Assembly (NCBI RefSeq): GCF_014621775.1
Contig: NZ_CP061204.1
Coordinates: 3,058,501 to 3,122,500 of the forward strand
From: Stenotrophomonas sp. 169
GTDB lineage: Bacteria > Pseudomonadota > Gammaproteobacteria > Xanthomonadales > Xanthomonadaceae
Length of the DNA: 64,000 nucleotides
Direction of reading: 5' to 3'
The notes beneath the pieces are model-generated. The model had not been told where the DNA came from. It ran no database searches and worked only from the letters and a program-made list of their open reading frames with translations. Numbering within the stretch: position 1 is the first letter of the stretch; each line of letters begins with the position of its first letter. The position numbers and the translations under genes were made by a program. Below, one piece after another: positions 17,829-27,342 of this stretch.

Positions 17829-20258
17829 TTACCTCGGAGACGTCGTAGGAGCCGGCTGCGCGGCAGGTTGCGGAGTCGCCTCCGGCTTGGGATCCAGACC
17901 GAACCAGCTGCGCCAGCCACCGCCCTCGCTCTCGCCGCCTTCTTCCGGCATCGCCGCCGGTGGCGTGCACGGCGCATAGGCCGGTGCATAGCCCACCACG
18001 AACGGGAAGCGTCGCGTACCCGGGCAGGTTTCATCGGTGGCGCTGCTGCCGGTGGCATCAACGTATTGCCAGTCCACGCCCTTGCCACTGACCTTCAGCG
18101 GCGCCGTCGGCAGGCGCGAGAAGATGCCCGACCAGACCCGCATCGCACCGGTCGCGCCAAACAGGCCGGTCTGCTCGTTCTGGTCGTTGCCCATCCACAC
18201 CACCGCCAAGTGGTCACCGGTGTAGCCGGCATACCAGCTGTCGCGACCGTCATTGGACGTGCCGGTCTTGCCCGCCGCCTGCAGACGGCCCAGGCCATCG
18301 GCATTCAAGCGCTGTGCGGTGCCGCTGGATACCACCTGCTGCAGGCCGATGCTGATCAGGTTGGCGGCGATCGAGTCACCCTCCTGTGCCGGTGCCGGGG
18401 TCTTGTCGTAACGCTTGAGCAGCTTGCCCTGCGGATCCAGCACACCACGCACCGCGTGCAGCGGTTGGATCTCGCCGCCGGAGGCCAGGAACTGGTACAG
18501 CTGCGCCATCGCGTACGGGCTCTGGTCAGTGGAACCCAGGATCACCGATGGATTGGAGTCGGCCTTGATGCCGGCCAGCACATGGATCAACTGGGTGACG
18601 CGCTCCGGCCCCACCTGCATGCCCACGCGTACCGTCGCCTGGTTGTAGGAATGCGCCAGCGCATCGATCAGCCGCACCGTGCCATGGCTGCGGTTGTCAG
18701 CGTTGCCGGGCGACCAGTTGCGGTTGCGGCCGAGGTTCACGGTCACCGGAGAGTCATCCACCCAACTGGCCAGCGAGTACCGATCCGGCTGCGCCAATGC
18801 CAGCAGGTACACGAACGGCTTCAGCAGGGAGCCCACCGGCCGCTGCGCTTCGATGGCGCGGTTGAAACCGGGGGCGGCCACGTCGCGGCCGCCGACCACC
18901 GCCAGCACGTCGCCGTTGTGCACATCGGTCAGCACCAGCCCCGCCTGGATTTCCGGCCGACGCTTGTTTTCCAGCGACTTGACGGTGCGGGTCACAGCCC
19001 CTTCGGCGTACGCCTGCGCGGACGGTGCCATGCCGCTCATCACGCTCATGCCGGCGCCCTGCAGTACCGACTCGGGGTAGTCATGCCCCAGCTGGCGGCG
19101 CACCAGATCGACGTAGGCCGGGAAACGGTTCGCGGCCACCAGGCCGGGGTTTTCCGGCACGCCGAGCGGTGCCTTGACGGCGCGCTGGTACTCGGCGTCG
19201 TCGATCAGCGTGGCCTCGTGCAGCTTGCCGAGAACGAAGTTGCGCCGGTCGAGGGCGCGTTCCGGGTTACGCCGCGGGTCGTAGAAAGACGGTCCTTTGA
19301 CCAGGCCGATCAGCAGCGCGATGTGCTCGCTTTCCAGCGAGGACAGATCGCGCCCGAACCAGAACTCCGCACCCGACGACATGCCATGGATGGCCTGGCT
19401 GCCGCGCTGGCCGAGATAGACCTGGTTGAGGTATGCCTCGAAGATCGTGCGCTTGTCGTAGCGCGCTTCCATGATCAGCGCGAACAGTACCTCGTTGAAC
19501 TTGCGGGTGATGGTCTGCTCTTTGCCGATCCCCAGCAGGCCACTGCGCGCCAGCTGCTGGGTCAACGTCGACGCACCCTGCCGACTCTGTCCGCCCGACC
19601 GCACGGTCACCCAGACGGCGCGCGCGATGCCGGACAGATCAATGCCGTGATGCCGGTTGAAGTCTTTGTCTTCCACCGCCTGCAGGCCGGTGACCAGCAG
19701 GTCGGGCGCCTCTTCCATGCGGATCAGGCGACGCTCCTCCTGCTTCTGGCCGTACAGCGTGGCAATCCGAGCGGGATCGAGCCGGGCCGCCTTGAGCGCC
19801 TTGCGGCTGTCAGGATCCCGGAGCGAGGTGATCGTACCGCCGGACAGGCTCAGTTCGACCCGACGTGGGGCAACGCGACCGTCCACATCGTTGTAGCCGC
19901 GGCTGGAGATGGTGAAGCGCGTGCCCTGCACGGTGTAGGTCGCAGGCGCCTTGCCGTTGCCATCGTCGCGGTACGCCGACGCGGCGAGCTCCGTCTTCAG
20001 TGTCGCCGCGTCCATCGCCTTCCCCGGCAGCAACACCAGCGGCCGGGCATAGACGCGCGTAGGGATCTGCCAGCGCAGCTCGCCAAAGCGTTGGGTGACC
20101 TGGTGATTCAGGTAAACCGTGTACGGGATCAGGAAGCCAAGGCCGAGGGCCACGGCGGCCATGGCCCACGTGATCACGCGGCGGCGCCAGGGCGAAGGTC
20201 CGGTCTCGTTGTCGTCGTCGAGATCGTCGATGTCGTCGGAATCGTAGCGTCGGGGCAC
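17829..20258 (-). CDS. mrcB: Penicillin-binding protein 1B, bifunctional peptidoglycan synthase
   Basis: 809 aa. It has a short acidic cytoplasmic tail, one membrane helix (about 30-50) and a UB2H-like region. The glycosyltransferase 51 domain carries catalytic Glu196 in EDKDF and the motif QGASTLTQQLARS. The transpeptidase has SLLK near residue 477, SYNQ, and KTGTSND near 665. It polymerises lipid II and crosslinks glycan strands at the inner membrane. The C-terminus is rich in Pro, Ala and Thr. The lpoP-like gene follows at once. Confidence 0.96.
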   Translation of the reverse strand: MPRRYDSDDIDDLDDDNETGPSPWRRRVITWAMAAVALGLGFLIPYTVYLNHQVTQRFGELRWQIPTRVYARPLVLLPGKAMDAATLKTELAASAYRDDGNGKAPATYTVQGTRFTISSRGYNDVDGRVAPRRVELSLSGGTITSLRDPDSRKALKAARLDPARIATLYGQKQEERRLIRMEEAPDLLVTGLQAVEDKDFNRHHGIDLSGIARAVWVTVRSGGQSRQGASTLTQQLARSGLLGIGKEQTITRKFNEVLFALIMEARYDKRTIFEAYLNQVYLGQRGSQAIHGMSSGAEFWFGRDLSSLESEHIALLIGLVKGPSFYDPRRNPERALDRRNFVLGKLHEATLIDDAEYQRAVKAPLGVPENPGLVAANRFPAYVDLVRRQLGHDYPESVLQGAGMSVMSGMAPSAQAYAEGAVTRTVKSLENKRRPEIQAGLVLTDVHNGDVLAVVGGRDVAAPGFNRAIEAQRPVGSLLKPFVYLLALAQPDRYSLASWVDDSPVTVNLGRNRNWSPGNADNRSHGTVRLIDALAHSYNQATVRVGMQVGPERVTQLIHVLAGIKADSNPSVILGSTDQSPYAMAQLYQFLASGGEIQPLHAVRGVLDPQGKLLKRYDKTPAPAQEGDSIAANLISIGLQQVVSSGTAQRLNADGLGRLQAAGKTGTSNDGRDSWYAGYTGDHLAVVWMGNDQNEQTGLFGATGAMRVWSGIFSRLPTAPLKVSGKGVDWQYVDATGSSATDETCPGTRRFPFVVGYAPAYAPCTPPAAMPEEGGESEGGGWRSWFGLDPKPEATPQPAAQPAPTTSPR

Positions 20259-20369
20259 AGGCAGGGCGCGATATTTGAATGCGCCGAGTCTACCCCAGCC
20301 CCCGCGAACGCCGCTTGTCCCGCTTTACCCCGTTGGCTTCAGTTCAAGCTGACAGCGTCGCCGCCCGGC

Positions 20370-21335
20370 TCAGGGAGGAAGCCCACCCGTGCGCCCGAAC
20401 AGGCCGTCTCGCAGGCCCTTGTACATGAACCTGCAGCGCTGCCACCGTTGCGGCAGGAACAGCGCATTGCCGACCAGCTTCAGCAGCAACCGCGGCAGGT
20501 CCTGTGCGATCCACACCCCCGGTGTGTACGCCCTGCGGTACAGCAGCACGCGGTTGCGGTTGATGAAGTACAGCCGGAACGGCTTGTGCACGATGACGCC
20601 GTCCTGCTTCACCCGCGATGGGCGCAGCTCTTCGCCGATGCTGTGCACCATCTGGGCGTCGCAGATACCGTAGAGCGCGTAGCCGGAACGCTTCGCGCGG
20701 AAGCACCAGTCCATGTCGATGTTGTCGATGAACAGGCCTTCGTCCATCGCCCCGATCTGCTGCAGCGCCGCGACCGGCACCAGCGAGCCCGAGGTGATCA
20801 GGAAATCGCACGACACCCGCTCGCCGGGCGCACCACGCAGCTTGGTGTTCAGCGGGAATCCGAAGCGCACGAAGGGGGCCAGGGTCCCGCTGCGGGAATC
20901 ACGGAACTGCGGGCCCACCGCCGCCACGGCTTCGGTCTGCTGCAGCGCCAGCAGCGCCGTGCCCAGCGTCTGCACCATGCCTTCGGCCAGCACACTGTCC
21001 TGGTCCATCAGCAGCACATGCGCGAATCCCAACGCCGCGGCTTTTTCGCAGGCGCGATTAAGTGCCGCGCCAAGGCCGACGTTCACCGGCGAAGCGACCA
21101 CGCTGACGTCCGCGCGTCCGTCCAGCAGCTGCGCCACATCGACACTGCGGCTGCCGTTGTCGAACACCACCACGTGGCCGACCTGCGTCTGCACGCTGTC
21201 CACGACGCGATGCAGCAACGCGGGGTCCGGGCCGTAGGTGACGATGGCTGCGCACACGCTCCGGGCATCGAACGACGCGCCGGTATCCGATGGAACGGAG
21301 CGCGCAACGCAGGCAGGGGAAACCGCAGTAGACAT
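20370..21335 (-). CDS. Family 2 glycosyltransferase, rhamnosyltransferase-like
   Basis: 321 aa with a GT-A fold: AAIVTYGPD at the N-terminus, VVVFDNGS, the nucleotide-sugar region SPVNVGLGAALNRAC, the acidic LLMDQDS motif, and FIDNIDMDWCFRAK as acceptor motif. The pattern fits dTDP-rhamnosyl transferases that build lipopolysaccharide or exopolysaccharide side chains. No sugar-nucleotide or polysaccharide genes are nearby, so the acceptor is unknown. A membrane helix is not evident. Confidence 0.85.
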   Translation of the reverse strand: MSTAVSPACVARSVPSDTGASFDARSVCAAIVTYGPDPALLHRVVDSVQTQVGHVVVFDNGSRSVDVAQLLDGRADVSVVASPVNVGLGAALNRACEKAAALGFAHVLLMDQDSVLAEGMVQTLGTALLALQQTEAVAAVGPQFRDSRSGTLAPFVRFGFPLNTKLRGAPGERVSCDFLITSGSLVPVAALQQIGAMDEGLFIDNIDMDWCFRAKRSGYALYGICDAQMVHSIGEELRPSRVKQDGVIVHKPFRLYFINRNRVLLYRRAYTPGVWIAQDLPRLLLKLVGNALFLPQRWQRCRFMYKGLRDGLFGRTGGLPP

Positions 21336-21406
21336 GAGAAGCCGTGGCCGGGGTATGCAGCGGCAGGACTATAGCCGACCCGGCCGTGCATCGACAGCAC
21401 GCGGGT

Positions 21407-22972
21407 TCACGGTTGCAGGCCGCCGGCCTGCTGCACCCGTGCCTCGAAGGCCGTCAGCTCCGACAGTGAGGGCTGCAGCTGCCGTGCCTGTACGGCGGCA
21501 TGTTCGGCGAAGGCAAGGTCGCCCCGCCCCAAGCGCTCGCTGCCAACCGCGAGCCAGCGCTGGGCGAGTCGGTTCCTGGCCGTGGCAATGCCGGCACCCC
21601 CGGGGGCCAACGCCTGCCATGCCTGCAGGCACGCCCCTGCGGCCTCCACCCGGTTCTGCATCAGCGCCTGCTCGAAGCACTGACGCCCGGCAGGCAGCAG
21701 GCGTGCGGCGGCCGCCGCCACCCGGCGATCACCCGGTGCGAGGGCCTGCGCCTCACGCAGTGCGTCGTAGGCACTGGCGCCCGGCGGAGAGATCAGACGT
21801 CCCTCGGATTCTGCCTCGGCCACCTGGGACAGCAGGCGGTCCAATCTGCGTTCTCCTGCCACGGTACCGGCCCCGCTTGCCTGCGGCATGGCATGGCGAG
21901 CCGCGCGGGCGCGTTCGAGGTCCTGCCGGACGGATGCCAGCTCGCGGGGAGAGCCCTGGAGCACGGCTGCCTGGTCGATCCGCTGCAGGGCGGTGGTGAA
22001 GTCATAATCTGCAGCGCGCGCGCGGCTGTCCTGCAACAGCTCGGCAACCAGCCGCTCCCGCATCGCGGCGACCAGCGCGTCGTCTGCCGCTGCCTGCAGT
22101 GCCGGCGCGAATTGCGTTACCGCCGCATCCAGGCGGCCCCGGCGCAGCGCCGTGGCGGTCGCCCGCACGCGCGTTTCCAGCGCGCGGGACAGCGCCTCCT
22201 GGCTGGCAGGCAGATCAGCATGCCCAGGGTCATACCCGCGGGCACGCCGCACCAGATCGGCGGCCTGCACCACCTCGCCCTCCCCACTTGCCTGCCTGGC
22301 CTGCAGCAGCAGGTCGCTCAGTGCATCCTCGCGCAGTTCCAGCGCCGCCAGTTCCTGAGGGCGCAGCTCAAGCACCTGCTGGACGATCGGCAACGCACTA
22401 TCGGCATCCCCATCGAGTCGGTGTGCCGCCAACGCAGTGCGCGCCTGCTGCAGCAGTGCGTCCAGCCCGGCCCCTGCCGCCCGCCGCTCACGCAGCTGCA
22501 AGGCGATGGCATCGCTGCGTGCCTGCGGCACCTGCAGCTGGCGTGCCAACTGCAGCGCCTCCGCCGCCGTGTCCAGCGCATTGCGCTGCAGTGCGCTGCG
22601 TGCGGCCTGCAAGGCTGCATCACCGGTACGCGCCAGCCCGGCGCGGGCGGCACCGCGATCGCTGTCCAGCGCCAGCGCCGCTTGGTAGTACTCACGCGCG
22701 CCACTCCCGTCCGGCGCGCTCAGATGGCCGGCCGCGAGGGCGTGGTCGCCCTGTTCTATCAGTTGTTCGATGCGTGGCTCGGCCCAGAACCAGTCCGCCA
22801 GCGGGCGGCGGAACACCGCCAGCAGCACGAACAGCACCACGGCTCCCAGCACCGCCCAGCGCCAGATGCGACGCGTGTGGCGTGCCTGCAACCACCACCA
22901 CCGCCCCTCACGGCGCACGCGCGCCAGTGCCTCATGGGCATGCGGATTGTCGGAGCGACGAGGTCGGTGCAT
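21407..22972 (-). CDS. Unknown inner membrane protein with a long helical-repeat domain
   Basis: 521 aa. A basic N-terminus is followed by one membrane helix (about residues 38-55, RWAVLGAVVLFVLLAVF). The remainder is about 460 residues of Ala/Leu/Arg-rich amphipathic helices with TPR-like spacing, for example GDHALAAGHLSAP with YYQAALALDSDRGAARAGLAR. I do not recognise a named family. Solenoids of this kind usually act as scaffolds. It ends 71 bases before the glycosyltransferase start on the same strand, so co-transcription is possible. Confidence 0.75.
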   Translation of the reverse strand: MHRPRRSDNPHAHEALARVRREGRWWWLQARHTRRIWRWAVLGAVVLFVLLAVFRRPLADWFWAEPRIEQLIEQGDHALAAGHLSAPDGSGAREYYQAALALDSDRGAARAGLARTGDAALQAARSALQRNALDTAAEALQLARQLQVPQARSDAIALQLRERRAAGAGLDALLQQARTALAAHRLDGDADSALPIVQQVLELRPQELAALELREDALSDLLLQARQASGEGEVVQAADLVRRARGYDPGHADLPASQEALSRALETRVRATATALRRGRLDAAVTQFAPALQAAADDALVAAMRERLVAELLQDSRARAADYDFTTALQRIDQAAVLQGSPRELASVRQDLERARAARHAMPQASGAGTVAGERRLDRLLSQVAEAESEGRLISPPGASAYDALREAQALAPGDRRVAAAAARLLPAGRQCFEQALMQNRVEAAGACLQAWQALAPGGAGIATARNRLAQRWLAVGSERLGRGDLAFAEHAAVQARQLQPSLSELTAFEARVQQAGGLQP

Positions 22973-23002
22973 GCGCCAAGCGTAGCCGGTGCAGCGTGAA
23001 AC

Positions 23003-25171
23003 TCATCCCAGTCGCCGCGCATGCATGACACCCGGCAAGGCATCCATCTTGCCGAGCAGCGCCGACAGCTGGTCGAAGTCAGTGACCTTCAGGCGTAGCC
23101 GCAGGTGCGCACGTCCACTGTCGCGGACGTTGTCACTGTGGATATCCAGCACATAGGCCTCTTCCTGCGCGATCAGGTTGGTGATGTCCTTCAACAGCCA
23201 ACGCCGGTCCACCGCATCGACCACCACGTCGACCTCATAACCGCTGCCTGCACGCCCCCACTCCACCGGCAGGATGCGTTGCGGGCTGGCAGCCGACAGA
23301 CGTGCCAAGGCAGCGCAGTCGGCACGGTGCACGGTGACACCGCGGCTGCGGGTCAGGTAACCGACGATCGGCTCGCCTGCCACCGGCTGGCAGCAGCGGG
23401 CCAACTGCACCAGCAGGTTGCCGACCCCTTGCACGGTGAAGTTGCTCTTTCCCAGGCCTTCGCGTCGCGCCGTCGGGCGGGGCAGCGCCGGCGGGGCAGG
23501 CGGTTGGTTGGCGGCCCGCTCGGCTTCCAGCAGGGCGCGGCTGACCTGGTTGGGACCGGTGTCGCCCAATGCCACCTGGATGTACAGGTCATCATTGCTG
23601 TCGGCATGGAATTTTTTCAGCACGCTGGACAGATCGGCCTGACCCAGGCCCAACCGCTTCAGCTCGCGCTCGAGCAAGTCGCGCCCCGCCTGCACGTTGC
23701 GCGCGCGATCGAGCTTGTGGAACCAGTTGCGCACCTTCTCGCGCGAGCGGTTGCTGGCCAGGTAGCCATTGGCCGGCAACAGCCAGTCACGGCGCGGATC
23801 GGCCTCTTTCGCCGTCAGGATCTCGACCCGGTCGCCGCTGCGCAGGCGGTAGGTCAACGGCACGATGCGCCCGTTGACCTTGGCGCCGCGGCAGCGGTGC
23901 CCGACCATCGTGTGCACGTGGTAGGCGAAGTCCAGTGGTGTGGCGCCCTGCGGCAGGTCCATGACTTCACCCTTGGGGCTCAGCGCATACACCCGGTCCT
24001 CGGTGAGTTCGGCGTCCAACGCGCCCGCCAGCTCGCCGCCCGGTGCGTCCTGGGCCTGCTCGAGCAACTGCCGCATCCAGGTGATCTTGCGGTCGAATGC
24101 TTTCTCCGCGCCCTTGCCGCCTTCCTTGTATTTCCAGTGCGCGGCGACGCCCAGCTCGGCCTGCGCATGCATGTCGTGGGTACGGATCTGTACCTCGATG
24201 GTGCGTCCTTCCGGTCCGACCACGGCCGTATGCAACGACCGGTAATCGTTGGCCTTGGGCCGCGCGATGTAGTCGTCGAACTCGCTCGGCACCGGCGCCC
24301 ACAGCGCGTGCACCACGCCCAATGCGGCGTAGCAGGCGCCCACGTCCTCGACCATCACCCGCACTGCGCGGATGTCATACAGCTGATCGAAGGAAAGCCG
24401 CTTCTTCTGCATTTTCCGCCAGATGCTGTAGATGTGCTTGGGCCGGCCGCTGACCTCGGCCTTGATGCCATTGGCCGCAAGATCGCGCTGCAGCAACTTC
24501 TTGACGTTCTCGACGTAGCGCTCGCGTGCGATGCGTGTTTCATCGACTTCGCGCGCGATACGGCGATAGGTGTCCGGCTCCAGGTAGCGGAACGCCAGAT
24601 CCTCGAGCTCCCACTTCAACTGCCAGATACCCAGGCGGTTGGCCAGCGGCGCATGGATGTCCCGCGTCAGCTGGGCCAGCGCGCGGCGCTGTTCTTCATC
24701 CAGCTTGTCGGCGGCGCGCATGCGCGCCAACTGGCGGGCCAGCAGCACCGGCACCACGCGCAGGTCCTGGATGATCGCCAGCAGCAGGCGACGCAGGCCC
24801 TCGCTGTTGCGCCCGGCCTCGCGACCTGCGTGCAGCGCCCATACCTGATCGGCCGCATCGAGGCCATCCAGCAGACCGTGCACGGCCGCGGGGTGGGCCA
24901 AAGGCAGCGCCGCGATGCCCGCCCGCAGGCCCGGCAGATCGAACAGCAGTGCAGCCACCAGCGCGCTCTCATCTGCCGAAAGCAGGGCCAGCGCGTCGAA
25001 GGTGTCGCCCAGCAAGGACCAGCTGGCCGCGCCCTCACTGTGTGCGTCCGTCGTGCTCGATTGCGCCAACAAGGCCTCGCGCAGGGGCGCGGGGACCACG
25101 GCGGCGGAAGGGCGGTTCAACAAGGCATCCAGCCCGGGTACGGAAGCACGGTTCACTACGATGACGATCAC
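23003..25171 (-). CDS. relA: RelA, (p)ppGpp synthetase
   Basis: About 722 aa. The N-terminal hydrolase-like domain lacks the HD metal residues, so it should not degrade ppGpp. The synthetase domain carries EFDDYIARPKANDYRSLHT near residue 297; the acidic E-x-D-D form marks monofunctional RelA, while RxKD marks bifunctional enzymes. A TGS domain (ATPLDFAYHVHTMVGHRC), a conserved Cys region (LARCCQP) and a C-terminal ACT domain follow. RelA makes the alarmone on stalled ribosomes. The start is uncertain: GTG at 25171 has no clear ribosome binding site and GTG at 25156 is also possible. Confidence 0.94.
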   Translation of the reverse strand: MIVIVVNRASVPGLDALLNRPSAAVVPAPLREALLAQSSTTDAHSEGAASWSLLGDTFDALALLSADESALVAALLFDLPGLRAGIAALPLAHPAAVHGLLDGLDAADQVWALHAGREAGRNSEGLRRLLLAIIQDLRVVPVLLARQLARMRAADKLDEEQRRALAQLTRDIHAPLANRLGIWQLKWELEDLAFRYLEPDTYRRIAREVDETRIARERYVENVKKLLQRDLAANGIKAEVSGRPKHIYSIWRKMQKKRLSFDQLYDIRAVRVMVEDVGACYAALGVVHALWAPVPSEFDDYIARPKANDYRSLHTAVVGPEGRTIEVQIRTHDMHAQAELGVAAHWKYKEGGKGAEKAFDRKITWMRQLLEQAQDAPGGELAGALDAELTEDRVYALSPKGEVMDLPQGATPLDFAYHVHTMVGHRCRGAKVNGRIVPLTYRLRSGDRVEILTAKEADPRRDWLLPANGYLASNRSREKVRNWFHKLDRARNVQAGRDLLERELKRLGLGQADLSSVLKKFHADSNDDLYIQVALGDTGPNQVSRALLEAERAANQPPAPPALPRPTARREGLGKSNFTVQGVGNLLVQLARCCQPVAGEPIVGYLTRSRGVTVHRADCAALARLSAASPQRILPVEWGRAGSGYEVDVVVDAVDRRWLLKDITNLIAQEEAYVLDIHSDNVRDSGRAHLRLRLKVTDFDQLSALLGKMDALPGVMHARRLG

Positions 25172-25309
25172 GATTGAGACAAGTACGACCTACACTAGCG
25201 CCGCACCCGTTCAGGGACAATGACCCCGTACGTGACGGTGCCGCATCTGCTGATGCCGCATCTGGATGACCGCCTGCCCTACAATCCAGCCATCCAACGG
25301 AGAAGCCGC

Positions 25310-25822
25310 ATGTCCTTGCCATCCCCCCGCCTGCTCGTCTGCACGCTCGCCCTGCTGGCCGTATCGTCCACCGCGCTGGCGCAACGCGTGGTTGAAGGCG
25401 ACCTGCAGAACCAGATGAGCGCCACCGAGTTCAAGGCGGCCGGCCTGGACAAATTGAGCCGCGATGAGCTGGGCGCGCTCAACCGCTGGCTGCAGGGCAA
25501 GGTCGAAGCCGCGTCCGCAGCGGCGGTGGAAGTGGCGCGCGAAGAGGGCCGCAAGGAGGTCGTGGAGAAGAACCGCGGCTTCTTCGACTTTGGCAGCCGC
25601 GAGCCGATCGTCAGCGTGCTGCCGGGCGAGTTCCGCGGATTCGCCCAAGGGCGCGTCTACGTGCTCGCCAACGGGCAGAGCTGGGAGCAGACCGACGGCG
25701 CCACGCTGGCCGGTGTGCGTCGCCAGGATGCTGAGGTGTCCATCGCCCCGTCCGTGAGCGGCGCTTGGTTCCTGCAGATCCCGGGCGTCAACACCCGCGC
25801 CAAGGTGAAGCGGGTCAAGTAA
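25310..25822 (+). CDS. Small secreted protein of unknown function
   Basis: 170 aa. ATG at 25310 has GGAG nine bases upstream. A clear signal peptide (LVCTLALLAVSSTALAQ) should be cleaved near residue 24. The mature protein starts with a short helical part (SATEFKAAGLDKLSRDELGAL) and continues with beta-rich sequence from about residue 85 (IVSVLPGEFRGFAQGRVYVL). I do not recognise a named family. It is divergent from relA and convergent with the protease gene. Confidence 0.8.
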   Translation: MSLPSPRLLVCTLALLAVSSTALAQRVVEGDLQNQMSATEFKAAGLDKLSRDELGALNRWLQGKVEAASAAAVEVAREEGRKEVVEKNRGFFDFGSREPIVSVLPGEFRGFAQGRVYVLANGQSWEQTDGATLAGVRRQDAEVSIAPSVSGAWFLQIPGVNTRAKVKRVK

Positions 25823-25830
25823 CCGCGGCC

Positions 25831-25855
25831 AGGCTGCCGATACGGTCGGCAGCCT
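25831..25855. terminator. Hairpin between convergent genes
   Basis: AGGCTGCCGA and TCGGCAGCCT pair perfectly over 10 bp with a TACGG loop. It lies between the stops of the small secreted protein and the trypsin-like protease, so it could serve both strands. There is no long T-tract on either side. Confidence 0.65.
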
Positions 25856-25868
25856 GTTGCGCACGGTG

Positions 25869-26840
25869 TTACTGGCCGCTGTACTGCGAGACGAACTCGT
25901 AGATCTCCGGTGCCGACAATTTCGCATAGACACCCGGCTTTCCGGCTTTTCCACAGCCCTCGCCCCAGCTCACCACGCCCACCTGTACGGCCATGGAGGT
26001 TCCCGGGATCTCGGTGAACAACGGTCCGCCGGAGTCGCCTTGGCAGGAATCGAGACCACGCACGCCAGCACACATCATCGAGCCTGGCAGAAAGCGGAAC
26101 TCAGGATCGGGATTACTCATCGGATAGGCGAAACTGCATTCCCATGACGCTGCAACCGGCACCCGTACCGACTGCAACACCGAGGGAGCACTGGCGCCAG
26201 CGTCCGAGAACGTGTTGCCCCAACCCGCAACCGTCAGCAGGCTCCCCGGCCGTTCAAGCACATCCGAGCCGGGCGACGGCAGCATCAGCGGTTGCACGCT
26301 GGTCACCGGCTTGTCCAGCAGGATTACCGCCACATCGAAGGCCAAGGTTCCACCCTCGCGGTAGCGCGGGTGCAGAATGATCTGATACTCGCCATTGCTG
26401 GAGTCATACCGGGGACGCCGCTCCTCACCCAGCTGCCGTTGTCGCTGGTCGGCGCGGTTGAACACCAGCCTCAGCGGGTCAGCCGACTCCTTACCCTCCT
26501 TTCCCACCATGTCTTCCACGCAGTGCGCCGCAGTGAGCACCACCGACGGCGATATCAGGCTGGCACCGCAGTCGTGGATCAGTGCGGCAGGGCTGCCCCG
26601 TAGCTGTGACGCCAGCTCGACCACATAGGGATAACGGCCTTGCGGAACCTCGGACCCTCCGATGATGAGGGGCTTGACCCGTTGCTGCTGCGGCGAGGCC
26701 GTGCTGCTGGCCGGAGCAGCGGCATAGGCCTGTAGCGGGCCAAGCGCCAGTACACCCAAGATAACGGCACAAGCGATCAGGTTCCCACCCACGCCCTGCC
26801 TGGAACTGGGCGCCATGAAGATACGGTTCTGCTTGATCAT
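25869..26840 (-). CDS. Secreted trypsin-like serine protease (family S1)
   Basis: 323 aa with a signal peptide and a short pro-region ending before IIGGSEVP, the trypsin-type activation site. The catalytic triad is visible: His106 in TAAHC, Asp169 in FDVAVILL and Ser270 in GDSGGP. Asp264, six residues before the serine, occupies the specificity-pocket site that gives trypsin its Lys/Arg preference. Paired cysteines suggest export and disulfides in the periplasm or outside. The start follows AAGG seven bases upstream. Remains of a second protease lie upstream (27222-27342). Confidence 0.92.
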   Translation of the reverse strand: MIKQNRIFMAPSSRQGVGGNLIACAVILGVLALGPLQAYAAAPASSTASPQQQRVKPLIIGGSEVPQGRYPYVVELASQLRGSPAALIHDCGASLISPSVVLTAAHCVEDMVGKEGKESADPLRLVFNRADQRQRQLGEERRPRYDSSNGEYQIILHPRYREGGTLAFDVAVILLDKPVTSVQPLMLPSPGSDVLERPGSLLTVAGWGNTFSDAGASAPSVLQSVRVPVAASWECSFAYPMSNPDPEFRFLPGSMMCAGVRGLDSCQGDSGGPLFTEIPGTSMAVQVGVVSWGEGCGKAGKPGVYAKLSAPEIYEFVSQYSGQ

Positions 26841-27221
26841 CTAGAGACCTTGATGTCCGTCGGAACAGCTCCGACTTGGCAAGCATCTTTCTCTGACTCG
26901 CCTGTAAGACACGCACCAGTAGACGCCCTAGGCAGAACCAATCGAACTGCGAATCAGGATAGGGTCTGAGCATCAGTGAGGTGCGCCATTCGCGTGCGCT
27001 TATCGCCAGAAAGCTGTCCCCACTCCGTCATGACAGGCTTGGACGCGTGACCTGCTGTGCCTTCCCGCCTGCTCACCGCTGGGACGTCCGTGCCGCCTTC
27101 TTCGCTGTGTACCACTGCTTCGGTCTGCCTGCGCACGACCGCAACCACGCCGAACGCGATCCCGACCGCCGAGGGCGGGTCCACCGACCCGCCCTGGTTC
27201 GACGCGCGGCCTTGGCGCAGT
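26841..27221. other. Gap upstream of the protease gene, no confident gene
   Basis: About 380 bases between the protease start and the protease remnant. The part near 26841-27000 presumably carries the protease promoter, though I see no convincing -35/-10 pair. A frame on the - strand across 26954-27230 encodes GGSVDPPSAVGIAFGVVAVVRR, which resembles a Gly-rich, hydrophobic, basic C-terminal anchor. It may be the frameshifted tail of the protease remnant rather than a gene. Confidence 0.5.
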
Positions 27222-27342
27222 TCCGATGAAGCGGCTGACGAATTCAAAGATTTCCGGATGCGACAGCGCGGTGTAAACGCCGAGGCTGCCCGACCACCGG
27301 TCATGTCGTGCCGCCCCCTCGCCCCCGCTGCCACAAAGGGTC
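27222..27342 (-). pseudogene. C-terminal remnant of a second trypsin-like protease
   Basis: On the - strand the frame reads SGSLGVYTALSHPEIFEFV then SRFIG. It lines up with the last residues of the intact neighbour ([20 protein letters not shown]). An upstream GGEGA may match the neighbour's WGEGC. No triad residues and no N-terminus remain, since the hrpA stop lies directly upstream. The frame then runs on without family similarity. This looks like an ancient tandem duplicate that has been deleted almost completely. Confidence 0.72.

Noticed and set aside
17868..21374. 1168-codon + strand open frame opposite mrcB and the glycosyltransferase
   Set aside because: Crosses two real genes on the other strand, is His/Arg/Gln-rich in the manner of antisense frames, and has no family motif.
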